DNA of 64,000 nt. It comes from SZUA-22 sp963751695 (GTDB lineage Bacteria; Bacteroidota; Ignavibacteria; Ignavibacteriales; Melioribacteraceae). Of the stretch, positions 1 to 9,294 are shown one piece after another. A program made the translations under genes and the position numbers. A model generated the notes under the pieces. That model was not told the DNA's origin and ran no database searches. It was given only the letters and a program-made list of their open reading frames with translations. The first letter of the stretch is position 1, and every line of letters begins with the position of its first letter. The stretch is from assembly GCA_963751695.1 (NCBI GenBank), contig CAVVVP010000010.1:496001-560000 (forward strand), read 5' to 3'.

Positions 1-650
1 AGATAAATATTATTAGTTAGATTTAATCTCTTTCCAAATGCAATTGATCCAGAACTGGTAATAAATTCGAAAGGAGAACCATATATTTCTTCTGCTGTAG
101 GACTCTTATTAATTGGTGTTGAATACAGACCACTGATCATAAAGCTTATGTCAGCTGATGGAATCAGGAGAGGATTTTGATAACTCAGAGCAAAAAATGG
201 ATCATATCCAAAAGACATTGTTGCCCTCAAAGTTTCGTTTCTTCCTCTAAAATTTCGGTATTCGAATGCAATACCATATGAAACCCTTTCAAATGTTTTT
301 TCAGGAATATTAATAAATGGAACGGGAAAGATATACCAACTTTCTTCCACCTTTACAACAAGATTGTTATAATTCTCAAGCTCTTTTACTGATAGCTCAA
401 CGCGAGTAAAAATACCAAGGCTAAAAATTCTCTCTTTGTTGAACCTTATTATTTCGGAATTAACAGTATCACCGGGTTCAATTGTAAGTTCTCTAAGAAT
501 TACAAATTCTTCTGTTTTATCATTCCCAAAAATCTTGATTGAATCAATCCTTATCTCTTCGTTCAAAAGTAAAGATATATTTTTTGATTCTTGCCCGTTG
601 ATAATTGAAATAAAGCAGATTAGATATGTTATGAAAATAATTTTTCTCAT
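1..650 (-). CDS. Omp85/BamA-TamA-like outer-membrane protein, 5' part only
   Basis: The gene runs off the left edge, so only the first ~216 residues are visible. Reading back from an ATG at 650 gives a signal peptide ending near INGQ. A POTRA-like region follows (about residues 30-105; IDSIKIFGN, then LRELTIEPGD, FSLGIFTRVE and VVKVEESWYIFP). After that comes the start of a membrane-barrel-like part with alternating residues and aromatic ends (YGIAFEYRNFRGRNETL). POTRA plus barrel is the Omp85 layout, used to insert proteins into the outer membrane or to secrete them. The missing C-terminus prevents deciding between BamA, TamA or a paralog. The visible part carries a single POTRA-like unit, fewer than the five of canonical BamA, so a paralog is more likely. 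Confidence 0.65.
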   Translation of the reverse strand, partial: MRKIIFITYLICFISIINGQESKNISLLLNEEIRIDSIKIFGNDKTEEFVILRELTIEPGDTVNSEIIRFNKERIFSLGIFTRVELSVKELENYNNLVVKVEESWYIFPVPFINIPEKTFERVSYGIAFEYRNFRGRNETLRATMSFGYDPFFALSYQNPLLIPSADISFMISGLYSTPINKSPTAEEIYGSPFEFITSSGSIAFGKRLNLTNNIY

Positions 651-719
651 TAAAAGTAGAAATTGAAAAATTTAAAGATACTTGTTATAATAATACAGAG
701 GAATGATTAGAATTACACT

Positions 720-1109
720 CTAGAAACACATTCCATGATCAACTTTGATGCATCTATTTTGAATTGTAGTAATACCCTTCTCAATAACCGCAGCTACAGC
801 TGCATCATTTTGTACACCTAGTTGGAGCCAAAGTGCTTTAGGATTAATCTCCAACACATCTGGTATTAATTCTGGAATGCTTTCTGATTTACGGAAAACA
901 TTTACAATATCTATTGCAAAGGGAATTTCTTTTAAATTACTGTAAACCTCCATTCCTTGAATCTCAGGTTTACCGGGATTTACACCCACAACATTGAATC
1001 CGTTCATCATTAAGTATTCAGCAATCTTTCTGCTAGTTCTAGTTGGATTATTCGAAATTCCTACTACTGCAATATTTTTTGAATTTTTCAGAATATCACA
1101 AATGTTCAT
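720..1109 (-). CDS. CoA-binding (YccU-like) Rossmann protein
   Basis: This 129-residue protein is close to the usual length of the stand-alone CoA-binding domain family. The N-terminal nucleotide-binding turn reads VVGISNNPTRTS. VVGVNPGKPEIQG follows, and a WLQLGVQND stretch near residue 95 is the conserved second half of the fold. Members resemble the CoA-binding domain of succinyl-CoA synthetase, but their cellular role is not established. The gene lies 3 bp downstream of gcvP on the same strand, so the two are probably co-transcribed. There is no sign of truncation. Confidence 0.85.
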   Translation of the reverse strand: MNICDILKNSKNIAVVGISNNPTRTSRKIAEYLMMNGFNVVGVNPGKPEIQGMEVYSNLKEIPFAIDIVNVFRKSESIPELIPDVLEINPKALWLQLGVQNDAAVAAVIEKGITTIQNRCIKVDHGMCF

Positions 1110-1112
1110 TCT

Positions 1113-4010
1113 TTATTCCTCTTCGAAAAATTGACCAACTGGGATACAACTGCAGAAAAGGTTTCTATCGCCATAAGCATCATTAATTCTGCCAACTGAA
1201 GGCCAATATTTATTACCTCTCAGATAATCTACTGGAAATGCTGCAACCTCTCTACTATAACTATGTCTCCACTCATTCGATGTACATTCTGCAACCGTAT
1301 GAGGTGCAGTTTTTAGTGGATTATCCTCAAGATCGAAATCACCATTTTCAATTTCTGATATCTCATTTCTAATTGAGATCATCGCTTCACAGAATCTATC
1401 TAGTTCCGATTTCGATTCACTTTCTGTAGGTTCCACCATTAATGTTCCTGCAACAGGAAAAGAAACGGTTGGTGCATGAAAACCATAATCCATTAGGCGT
1501 TTTGCAATATCAATTTCTGTAATGTTAGCTGATAGTTTAAAATCTCTCATATCAAAGATCAGTTCGTGTCCAACATTCCCATTTATACCAGTATAAAGGA
1601 CTTTATAAAATGGAGATAATTTTGATTTAATGTAATTTGCATTCAGTATCGCTATTTCCGTAGCCTTTTTCAATCCTCTGCTGCCCATCATTCTTATATA
1701 TGCGTACGATATAGGCAATATGCTTGCGCTTCCCCAAGGAGCAGCAGAAACTGCATTAATTGAATTCGCTTTATTAATATCTTTAACAACATGACCTGGC
1801 AAAAACTGAACAAGATGCTTAGCTACAGCAATGGGGCCTACTCCAGGACCTCCACCACCGTGAGGTATTGCAAATGTTTTATGAAGATTCAGATGGCAAA
1901 CATCCGCTCCAATAACTGCTGGATTGGTATATCCGACTTGTGCATTCATATTAGCACCATCTAAATATACTTGTCCTCCATTTTCATGAATAACTTTACA
2001 CATTTCAACTACTTTATCTTCAAACACACCATGGGTTGAAGGATATGTTAGCATCATTGCAGCAAGATTTTCTTTGTGCAATTCAGCTTTTTCTTTAAGT
2101 TCATCAAAATTCACATTTCCATATTTGTCGCATCCAATAATAACAACCTTATTACCTGCCATTATCGAACTCGCTGGATTAGTTCCGTGTGCAGAAGAAG
2201 GAATTAATACTATATTCCTATGACCTTGACCCTTAAATCGATGATATTCTCTTATAACCATCAATCCAGTGTATTCTCCTTGTGCTCCCGAATTAGGTTG
2301 TAAGGAAACTCCTGCAAAACCGGTAATTTCACATAACTGTTTCTCTAGAATATCAAATAACTGACTATACCCATTTGTTTGCTCATCAGGAGCATAAGGA
2401 TGTATTTGCGAAAACCGGGGCCATGAAACTGGGAGCAGTTCTGTTGCTGCATTTAATTTCATTGTGCATGATCCCAGAGGAATCATAGAAGAAGTAAGTG
2501 AAAGATCCTTATTCTCTAATCTCTTTAAATATCTCATTAATTCAGTTTCTGAATGATATTTATTAAAGACCGGATGTGATAAGTACTCACTTTTTCTACT
2601 CAATTTATTTTTAAATAAATCATTTAACACATTGTTTATATTATCTTTAGAGCTTTTACTATAACATTTTTCTTTGCTATAGATTTCTCGAAATATATTA
2701 ACGATTTCTAATATATCTTCTAATTGAGTGGTCTCATCTAATGAGATACCCATATGAACGTCATCAATATATCTAAAGTTAATTTCAGATTTAAGTGCCC
2801 TCTCCTTAATTACGACTAATTTCTTTGGAGCACGTACATTTATTAAAACTGTATCAAAATAGGCCATATTTTCTTGCTCCAGATCTAAGTCAGATAACAG
2901 ATTAACTAATAATTGTGTCAAATTATTTATCCGTTTTGCTATTTTCTTTAATCCATTAGGTCCATGATAAACAGCATATATGCCAGCCATAATTGCCAAC
3001 AATACTTGAGCAGTACAAATATTGCTTGTAGCTTTTTCGCGTTTTATGTGCTGCTCCCTAGTTTGTAGAGCCATTCTATAGGCCGAATTTCCATGTTTGT
3101 CCTTAGAGACTCCTATAATTCTACCAGGAATTTGTCTTTTGAATTCTTCCTTTGTTGCAAAATATGCAGCATGTGGTCCACCAAATCCAATCGGTACTCC
3201 AAATCTCTGTGTCGATCCAACCGAGCAATCTGCTCCAAATTCTCCGGGTGGAATAATCATTGTCAGACTTAATAGGTCTGCAGCTACTACCGTATAGACA
3301 TTGTTTATATTTGCATCACTAAATAAATCCTTGAAATCTTTGATTTCTCCAAATGAATTAGGATACTGAACTAATAATCCGAATACATTCTCACTTAAAT
3401 CAAAATCAGCAAGAGATTTAATCTTAAGATCGATATCTAAAGGAGCTGATCTTGTTTTAAGAACATCAATTGTCTGAGGAAATACATCATCGGCAACTAG
3501 AAAAACATTAGATTGTTTCTTACTTCCCTTCCGAGAGTTATAAAACATTAACATTGCTTCAGCTGCTGCTGTAGCTTCATCAAGAAGTGATGCATTAGCA
3601 AGAGGTAATGCAGTTAGGTCACTAACCATTGTCTGAAAATTAATTAACGCTTCTAATCTACCTTGTGATATTTCTGCTTGGTATGGAGTGTATTGTGTAT
3701 ACCAACCGGGATTTTCAAAGATATTTCTTCTAATTACAGATGGAGTGATTGTGGGGTAATAACCCATTCCAATATAATTTTTAAATACTTTATTCTTCGA
3801 TGCAATTAGATTTAGTTCGTTCAGTAACTCATATTCACTTAAACCTTCTCCGATGTCCAGCTCATTTTTCACTCTAATTGATTTATGGATAATCTTTTCT
3901 AGTAATTCATCGACACTCTTGAATCCAGTTTCTTTAACCATTTCACTTATTTCTTTTGAATTCGGACCAATATGCCGATCAATGAAACTATCTGTGATAT
4001 CAAAATTCAT
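1113..4010 (-). CDS. gcvP: Glycine dehydrogenase (decarboxylating), P-protein
   Basis: The P-protein is the PLP enzyme that decarboxylates glycine and passes the aminomethyl group to lipoyl-GcvH in the cytosolic glycine cleavage system. At 965 residues this is the long single-chain (fused) form, not the split GcvPA/GcvPB form. The N-terminus has the family start FIDRHIGP. The PLP lysine lies in LNLHKTFAIPHGGGG at about residue 711, and GSCTMKLNA marks the start of the second half. No gcvT, gcvH or lpd is in the window and no glycine riboswitch is visible in the short upstream gap (4011-4119), so the system is scattered. Confidence 0.97.
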   Translation of the reverse strand: MNFDITDSFIDRHIGPNSKEISEMVKETGFKSVDELLEKIIHKSIRVKNELDIGEGLSEYELLNELNLIASKNKVFKNYIGMGYYPTITPSVIRRNIFENPGWYTQYTPYQAEISQGRLEALINFQTMVSDLTALPLANASLLDEATAAAEAMLMFYNSRKGSKKQSNVFLVADDVFPQTIDVLKTRSAPLDIDLKIKSLADFDLSENVFGLLVQYPNSFGEIKDFKDLFSDANINNVYTVVAADLLSLTMIIPPGEFGADCSVGSTQRFGVPIGFGGPHAAYFATKEEFKRQIPGRIIGVSKDKHGNSAYRMALQTREQHIKREKATSNICTAQVLLAIMAGIYAVYHGPNGLKKIAKRINNLTQLLVNLLSDLDLEQENMAYFDTVLINVRAPKKLVVIKERALKSEINFRYIDDVHMGISLDETTQLEDILEIVNIFREIYSKEKCYSKSSKDNINNVLNDLFKNKLSRKSEYLSHPVFNKYHSETELMRYLKRLENKDLSLTSSMIPLGSCTMKLNAATELLPVSWPRFSQIHPYAPDEQTNGYSQLFDILEKQLCEITGFAGVSLQPNSGAQGEYTGLMVIREYHRFKGQGHRNIVLIPSSAHGTNPASSIMAGNKVVIIGCDKYGNVNFDELKEKAELHKENLAAMMLTYPSTHGVFEDKVVEMCKVIHENGGQVYLDGANMNAQVGYTNPAVIGADVCHLNLHKTFAIPHGGGGPGVGPIAVAKHLVQFLPGHVVKDINKANSINAVSAAPWGSASILPISYAYIRMMGSRGLKKATEIAILNANYIKSKLSPFYKVLYTGINGNVGHELIFDMRDFKLSANITEIDIAKRLMDYGFHAPTVSFPVAGTLMVEPTESESKSELDRFCEAMISIRNEISEIENGDFDLEDNPLKTAPHTVAECTSNEWRHSYSREVAAFPVDYLRGNKYWPSVGRINDAYGDRNLFCSCIPVGQFFEEE

Positions 4011-4119
4011 AAATTTTCCTAAATAGTTTAATTTTATTTAATACAGTATTTACAAAATTTTATTGAAACATATAAGTGATAAATATTGGATCGGAAGCTA
4101 ATGGAGATGAAAATTAGGT

Positions 4120-4878
4120 TTAATCTTCTAGGTTTGAAAGTGCATTCTTCGCAGCATTTTGCTCAGCCGTTTTTTTATTTCTGCCTTCACCCTCACCGAA
4201 ATTATTACCATTGATCATTACTTTAATTTTGAAGATTTTATCATGATCTGGACCAGCGGAATCAATTAGAACATATTCTGGTGAAGACCATTTCATTTGA
4301 TGTGTATACTCCAAAAGCTGGCCTTTATAATTCTTATCAATTTGATAATTCCCAGATTTAACATTCGGTTCAATAATCCACTTAAGTATTATTCTTTTTA
4401 CTTCTTTAATTCCACTGTCCAAATATATAGCTCCGATCAGAGCTTCAACACAATCGGCCGAAATGGTTTTGATACCTTCTTCAGAATTTTTAATAAATCT
4501 TTTATCATAGAGAATGAAGTCTATCAATCCCATCCTTTTAGCGGCATTATATAGTTCATTTTTATAAACAAGGTGGGAGCGAGTTTTAGTAAGAAATCCT
4601 TCATCTTCCTCTGGGAATTTTTTAAACAATATCTCGGCAACTGCTAATCCTAAAGCAGCGTCACCAAGAAATTCTAGTCTCTCGTTGGATTTTTCTAATT
4701 CTGGAGAACTCTCAAGATAAGATCTATGAGTGAGGGCTTTTACAAATAGTTGTTTATCTCTTATTCTGATATCTAACAACTCAGCTAATTTATCCAAGCT
4801 TTCTGAATAATTAGTTGGTATTGAACTGTCTTTAGAATTACGTTTTAATTTCTTGAAAAGAGTTAAAACATTATTCAT
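4120..4878 (-). CDS. rnc: Ribonuclease III
   Basis: This is a cytosolic double-stranded-RNA endonuclease that matures rRNA and some mRNAs. The RNase III signature NERLEFLGDAAL is at about residue 64. The second acidic cluster follows (ISADCVEALIGAIYLD, about residue 140). A C-terminal double-stranded-RNA-binding domain occupies about residues 178-252 (YKGQLLEYTHQ, GEGRNKKTAEQNAAKNAL). The length of 252 is normal. It is the last gene of the fatty-acid block, 8 bp after fabF, which is a widespread bacterial gene order. Both catalytic acidic regions look intact. Confidence 0.97.
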   Translation of the reverse strand: MNNVLTLFKKLKRNSKDSSIPTNYSESLDKLAELLDIRIRDKQLFVKALTHRSYLESSPELEKSNERLEFLGDAALGLAVAEILFKKFPEEDEGFLTKTRSHLVYKNELYNAAKRMGLIDFILYDKRFIKNSEEGIKTISADCVEALIGAIYLDSGIKEVKRIILKWIIEPNVKSGNYQIDKNYKGQLLEYTHQMKWSSPEYVLIDSAGPDHDKIFKIKVMINGNNFGEGEGRNKKTAEQNAAKNALSNLED

Positions 4879-4886
4879 TACAATTC

Positions 4887-6131
4887 TTAATCCTCATACT
4901 TTTTGAACAATAATGTTGAATTGTGACCTCCAAATCCAAAAGTATTACTTAACGCATATTTGATTTCACGCTCAATGGGAACTTTTGGAGTATAATTCAA
5001 ATCACATTCTGGATCTGGTTCATAAAGATTAATTGTAGGTGGGACAATTGAATTATTTATTGCCAATACACAAGCGATTGATTCGATTGCTCCAGCTGCA
5101 CCAAGCAAGTGACCAGTCATTGATTTTGTTGAACTAATAGCTACTTTATATGCATGCTCTCCGAAAAGCTTTTTAATTGCTTTCGTCTCATTGAGATCAT
5201 TCAATTGAGTTGATGTTCCATGAGCATTTATATAATCAACATCTTCTGGTTTGATACCGCCGTCTCGCAGCGCTTCTCTCATCGAGCGAAATGCTCCTTC
5301 TCCTTCAGGTGCTGGCGCAGTAACATGAAATGCATCACCAGTGAGTCCAGCACCAATAATTTCTCCATAAATATTAGCACCTCTAGCCTTGGCATGCTCC
5401 AATTCTTCAAGAATTAATGTACCTGAACCCTCTCCCATTACAAATCCGTTACGATCTTTATCAAATGGTCGAGAAGCTTCTAAATAACGATCATTCCAAG
5501 TAGATAGTGCTCTTGCTGCATTAAAACCACCGACTGACATTCTAGTTATGGCTGCCTCCGACCCACCAGAAACCATTAAGTCGGCAGAGCCTCGCTGTAT
5601 AATAAAGAATGCATCCGCTATTGCATGGGTAGATGTCGCGCAAGCTGAAGTGGTTGCATAATTTGGTCCTTTAAGTCCATGCTTAATTGAAATTTGGCCG
5701 GCTGCAATATCTGAAATCATCATAGGGACGAAGAAGGGCGATATTTTTCTCGGACCACCATTCACAAAATTAATCGTTTGGTTTTCGAATGTTTCCATCC
5801 CACCAATACCACTTCCAAAGATAACTCCAAATCTTTCTCTATCAATAGATTCAAGATTGATCTTCGAATCTTTAATTGCAGTTTCAGCTGTAACTAGAGC
5901 ATACTGTGTATAGCGGTCCATTCTATTCGCTTCTTTTCTTTCCAGATAATCTTCTATGTTAAAATCTTTTATTTCACAAGCAAATTTGGTAGTGAAAGGC
6001 TCAGTATCAAATCGAGTTATTAAATTTGCACCACTTTTACCTTCAAGCATACTTCTCCACATATCATCTACTGAATTTCCTATTGGTGTGAGCGCACCAA
6101 TTCCAGTAATAACCACACGTCTCATACTCAT
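4887..6131 (-). CDS. fabF: Beta-ketoacyl-ACP synthase II
   Basis: FabF condenses malonyl-ACP with acyl-ACP during fatty-acid elongation. All three catalytic residues are visible: Cys in TSACATSTHA, His in NAHGTSTQLND and His in MTGHLLGAAGA. The length of 414 is typical. The ATG at 6131 has AAGGAG eight bases upstream, favouring it over the second ATG two codons later. It is separated from acpP by about 110 bp containing a terminator-like hairpin, so it is probably read at a lower level than acpP or from its own promoter in that gap. Confidence 0.97.
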   Translation of the reverse strand: MSMRRVVITGIGALTPIGNSVDDMWRSMLEGKSGANLITRFDTEPFTTKFACEIKDFNIEDYLERKEANRMDRYTQYALVTAETAIKDSKINLESIDRERFGVIFGSGIGGMETFENQTINFVNGGPRKISPFFVPMMISDIAAGQISIKHGLKGPNYATTSACATSTHAIADAFFIIQRGSADLMVSGGSEAAITRMSVGGFNAARALSTWNDRYLEASRPFDKDRNGFVMGEGSGTLILEELEHAKARGANIYGEIIGAGLTGDAFHVTAPAPEGEGAFRSMREALRDGGIKPEDVDYINAHGTSTQLNDLNETKAIKKLFGEHAYKVAISSTKSMTGHLLGAAGAIESIACVLAINNSIVPPTINLYEPDPECDLNYTPKVPIEREIKYALSNTFGFGGHNSTLLFKKYED

Positions 6132-6149
6132 GCTAAATCTCCTTGTGAA

Positions 6150-6229
6150 TAAAAAATAAGGCGGCTTAAAAAGAAAGATAAACTTAAATCAATGATAATC
6201 TAAAATCTTAATGTTCTTTTTAAGCTGCC
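6150..6229 (-). terminator. Intrinsic terminator/attenuator between acpP and fabF
   Basis: On the minus strand a 16-bp stem (6214-6229 against 6160-6175, with one G-U pair at GGCAGC/GCCGCC) encloses a loop of about 38 nt and is followed by TTATTTTTTATT. It lies 13 bp after the acpP stop. A strong stem followed by a U-rich run fits an intrinsic terminator that lets acpP be made in excess of fabF. The long loop is unusual, and a processing hairpin is the alternative. Confidence 0.6.
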
Positions 6230-6241
6230 CGATTAAAAGAA

Positions 6242-6475
6242 TTAACCTTTTAATTCAGTTAAATATTTAACAGCATCCCCTACTGTACCAATTTTCTCTG
6301 CTTCTTCGTCTGGAATTGACACATCGAATTCTGATTCAAATCCCATAACTAATTCTACAATGTCTAGAGAATCTGCACCAAGATCATTTGTGAATGATGC
6401 TTCTGGTGTAATTTGAGAATCTTCAACACCCAATTTGTCCATGATTATTTCTTTAACTTTTGCTTCGATATCCAT
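6242..6475 (-). CDS. acpP: Acyl carrier protein
   Basis: This is a 77-residue acidic helical carrier that holds growing acyl chains on a phosphopantetheine arm. The arm attaches to the Ser in LGADSLDIVELVM (about residue 36). The sequence is collinear with standard ACP over its whole length, ending in GDAVKYLTE. AAGGAGTAAAA lies directly upstream of the start. It sits between fabG and fabF in the usual order and is followed by the strong hairpin at 6150-6229. Confidence 0.97.
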   Translation of the reverse strand: MDIEAKVKEIIMDKLGVEDSQITPEASFTNDLGADSLDIVELVMGFESEFDVSIPDEEAEKIGTVGDAVKYLTELKG

Positions 6476-6517
6476 TTTTACTCCTTTTATTTATGGATTG
6501 ATTTGTTAAAATATGAT

Positions 6518-7279
6518 TTACATTACCATTCCGCCATCGACTGATAATACTTGACCAGTCATATAGTCGGCGTCTGAACTGCAAAGAAACGCAACTACGC
6601 GAGCTATATCTCCAGGTTTTCCCATTCTTTTAAGTGGAACATTTGTAAGAAGCGCTTCTCTTTGTTGATCATTTAATTTTGCTGTCATATCTGTTTCAAT
6701 AAAACCTGGAGCTATTGCATTAACATTAACATTTCTTGATGCTAATTCGCGCGCGGACGATTTTGTGAAGCCTAAAACTCCAGCTTTTGAGGCTGCATAG
6801 TTAGTCTGTCCAGGATTACCTATAAGACCGACAACTGATGCAATATTAACTATTCTACCAAAACGTTGTTTAATCATCGGCTTCATAGCTGCTTTTGTAT
6901 AATTGAACACACTTTTTAAGTTTACGTTTATAACTGAATCAAAGTCAATTTCACTCATTCTTAGGAGAAGATTATCACGAGTGATTCCAGCATTATTTAC
7001 TAAAATGTCTACACCACCCATTTTTTCAATTGCAGCTTGCACAGTAGCATCTGCATCTTCAAACTTTGAGGCATCAGCTTTAACTCCATAAACTTTTACT
7101 CCGTCTATCCCAATTTCTTTTTGAATAGTTTCTGCGTGTTTATCAAAATCATCGTCTGGAACCATTATATCTGAAAACATAACCTGGTCACAATTTCTTT
7201 TTGCTAGTTCAACTAGAATAGCTTTCCCAATCCCTCTTGAACCACCAGTGACCAATGCTCTTAATTTTTTTTCTTCCAT
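6518..7279 (-). CDS. fabG: 3-oxoacyl-ACP reductase
   Basis: FabG is the NADPH-dependent short-chain reductase of the elongation cycle. The cofactor motif TGGSRGIGKA is at the N-terminus. NNAG is near residue 90, the catalytic Ser is in VNIASVVG, and the YxxxK pair is in NYAASKAG near residues 160-164. The C-terminus reads MTGQVLSVDGGM, typical for the family. The length of 253 is normal. It follows fabD after about 110 bp and precedes acpP. Confidence 0.96.
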   Translation of the reverse strand: MEEKKLRALVTGGSRGIGKAILVELAKRNCDQVMFSDIMVPDDDFDKHAETIQKEIGIDGVKVYGVKADASKFEDADATVQAAIEKMGGVDILVNNAGITRDNLLLRMSEIDFDSVINVNLKSVFNYTKAAMKPMIKQRFGRIVNIASVVGLIGNPGQTNYAASKAGVLGFTKSSARELASRNVNVNAIAPGFIETDMTAKLNDQQREALLTNVPLKRMGKPGDIARVVAFLCSSDADYMTGQVLSVDGGMVM

Positions 7280-7387
7280 TTTACTCTTTCTGTTCAGTTT
7301 TAAGATGCAGTTTTATTTATTGTAAATAATATACGATATATCATTTTATATTTCCACTTGAATAGACTTAGAATTTTTTTTGAATTC

Positions 7388-8290
7388 CTACAGTTTATTT
7401 AGATCATAAAGTTTATCAATACCAATTATTGAAACATCCTTGTTAATGCGTTTTATCAAACCTTGAAGAACTTTTCCAGGTCCTACCTCGACAAACTTTG
7501 TAACACCATCTTGAATCATGTTGCTGATCGTCTCTTCCCATCTAACCGGAGCCGACAATTGATCGAACAATAGTTTCTTGATTTCTTCAGAATTTTGAAT
7601 TGGCCTGGCTGTTACATTTGCATAAACAGGTAGAGAAGTATCAACAAATTGAGTTTCTTCAAGCTTTTTTTGAAGTTTTTCTTTTGCTGAACTCATTAAT
7701 GGAGAATGAAAGGCTCCACTAACAACTAATTCCTTAACGAGTTTTGCTCCCTTATCTTTGGATAATAACATCACCTCTCTAACTCCCTCAACAGAACCAG
7801 AGATTACTATCTGACCTGGAGAATTAAAATTGGCACACTGTACTATTCCTTTATCTAGAGCTCTCTCACAGAGAGTTTCAACAATTGAAGGTTCTAATCC
7901 TATTATCGCAGCCATTGTACCAGGCTGTTCAATACCCGCCTGTAACATTGCCTTACCTCTTGTCCTTACTAATTTGAGTGCATCTATCATTTTGATAGCA
8001 CCTGATGCTACTAAAGCAGAATATTCTCCTAATGAATGACCAGCTACAAAATCTGGTTTAATTGAATTGATCTTACTTAATAGTACCACGCTGTGTAAAA
8101 ATATAGCTGGTTGAGTAACATCAGTTTGTTTTAGAGATTCCTCAGGACCTTCAAACATTACATCTGTCAATGAAAATCCTAATGCTTCGTTAGCCGAATC
8201 AAAAAGGTCTTTGGAACTATCATAAAGGTCTTTTGCCATACCGACAAATTGTGAACCTTGACCAGGAAATACAAATGCAATTTTACCCAC
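7388..8290 (-). CDS. fabD: Malonyl-CoA:ACP transacylase
   Basis: FabD transfers malonyl groups from CoA to ACP. It has the N-terminal FVFPGQGSQFVGM, the catalytic Ser in GHSLGEYSAL and a His in SGAFHSPLM. I place the start at the GTG at 8290, where the last base of the fabH TAG stop is the first base of GTG. This gives the standard N-terminus MGKIAFVFPGQGSQ and fits translational coupling. ATG codons at 8305 and 8326 are in frame but would add 5-12 residues not usual for the family and overlap fabH. The product is otherwise normal in length. Confidence 0.94.
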   Translation of the reverse strand: MGKIAFVFPGQGSQFVGMAKDLYDSSKDLFDSANEALGFSLTDVMFEGPEESLKQTDVTQPAIFLHSVVLLSKINSIKPDFVAGHSLGEYSALVASGAIKMIDALKLVRTRGKAMLQAGIEQPGTMAAIIGLEPSIVETLCERALDKGIVQCANFNSPGQIVISGSVEGVREVMLLSKDKGAKLVKELVVSGAFHSPLMSSAKEKLQKKLEETQFVDTSLPVYANVTARPIQNSEEIKKLLFDQLSAPVRWEETISNMIQDGVTKFVEVGPGKVLQGLIKRINKDVSIIGIDKLYDLNKL

Positions 8291-9294
8291 TAAGCGATTC
8301 CCCATACTATATGCATTGCGCCCCAAGTATAGCCTCCGCCAAAAGCTGCGAGGATAAGATTATCTCCTTTTTTGAATTTACCATCTCTATAATACTCCGT
8401 TAGACAAAGAGGAATTGTTGCTGCAGTTGTGTTACCATACTTCTGTATATTGACTGTCACCTTGTCGGAGGATAAACCCATTCTTCTGGCAGTCGCATCT
8501 AAAATTCTTAGATTTGCTTGGTGAGGCACAAGATAAGCAATATCTTTTGAGTTCAAGTTACTTTTCTCCATAACTTCAACAGATACATCTGCCATACCTT
8601 TTACGGCAACTTTGAAAACAGCTTTTCCATCTTGATAAACATAATGTTCGCGATTTTGCACAGTTTCGATTGTAGCTGGATTTAAACTGCCTCCAGCTTT
8701 CATGAAAAGATCATTACGACCCGACCCGTCTAAATGAAGAATAGATTGTTTGATCCCGATCGATTGATCTTCAGATGGTTCGAGCAGCACAGCCGATGCA
8801 CCATCCCCAAATAGAATACAAGTATTTCTGTCAGTGTAGTCAACTATTGAACTCATTTTATCTGCACCGACAACAATTACTTTTTTATATTTTTCACTTT
8901 GAATAAAGTTCGCACCACTTTCGAGAGCGAACAAAAATCCTGAGCAAGCAGCTGATAGATCATAACCCCAAGCATTTTTTGCACCAATATTATCTTGGAC
9001 TAAGGCAGCTGTTGATGGGAATAGCATATCTGGTGTAACTGTTGCTATGATTATTAGATCAATATCGAGAGGATCTGTATTAGTTGATTCCAAAAGATCC
9101 TTGACTGCGTTAGTTGCTAGTGTACTTGTTCCACCCTTTTCTAGTATCCTTCGCTCTTTAATACCTGTTCGTGTTCTGATCCATTCATCATTCGTATCAA
9201 CTATTGATTCAAAATATTTATTATCTAAAATTTTGTCCGGCACATACATTCCAACACCAGTTATTAACGTACTTTTTTGACCTTTATTCTGCAT
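8290..9294 (-). CDS. fabH: Beta-ketoacyl-ACP synthase III
   Basis: FabH starts fatty-acid synthesis by condensing an acyl-CoA primer with malonyl-ACP. The catalytic triad is present: Cys in DLSAACSGFLFAL (about residue 117), His in VPHQANLRI and Asn in YGNTTAATIPL. The C-terminal GGGYTWGA is typical. The length of 334 is normal. It overlaps the end of plsX by 11 bp and touches fabD, so this part of the block is tightly coupled. Confidence 0.97.
   Translation of the reverse strand: MQNKGQKSTLITGVGMYVPDKILDNKYFESIVDTNDEWIRTRTGIKERRILEKGGTSTLATNAVKDLLESTNTDPLDIDLIIIATVTPDMLFPSTAALVQDNIGAKNAWGYDLSAACSGFLFALESGANFIQSEKYKKVIVVGADKMSSIVDYTDRNTCILFGDGASAVLLEPSEDQSIGIKQSILHLDGSGRNDLFMKAGGSLNPATIETVQNREHYVYQDGKAVFKVAVKGMADVSVEVMEKSNLNSKDIAYLVPHQANLRILDATARRMGLSSDKVTVNIQKYGNTTAATIPLCLTEYYRDGKFKKGDNLILAAFGGGYTWGAMHIVWGIA

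Noticed and set aside
3097..3297. Plus-strand ORFs inside gcvP, fabF, fabG, fabH and other genes.
   Set aside because: They are antisense shadows of strongly conserved genes, without ribosome sites or conserved domains.
4011..4119. A glycine riboswitch was looked for upstream of gcvP.
   Set aside because: The gap is only ~110 bp of AT-rich DNA with no paired aptamer motifs.
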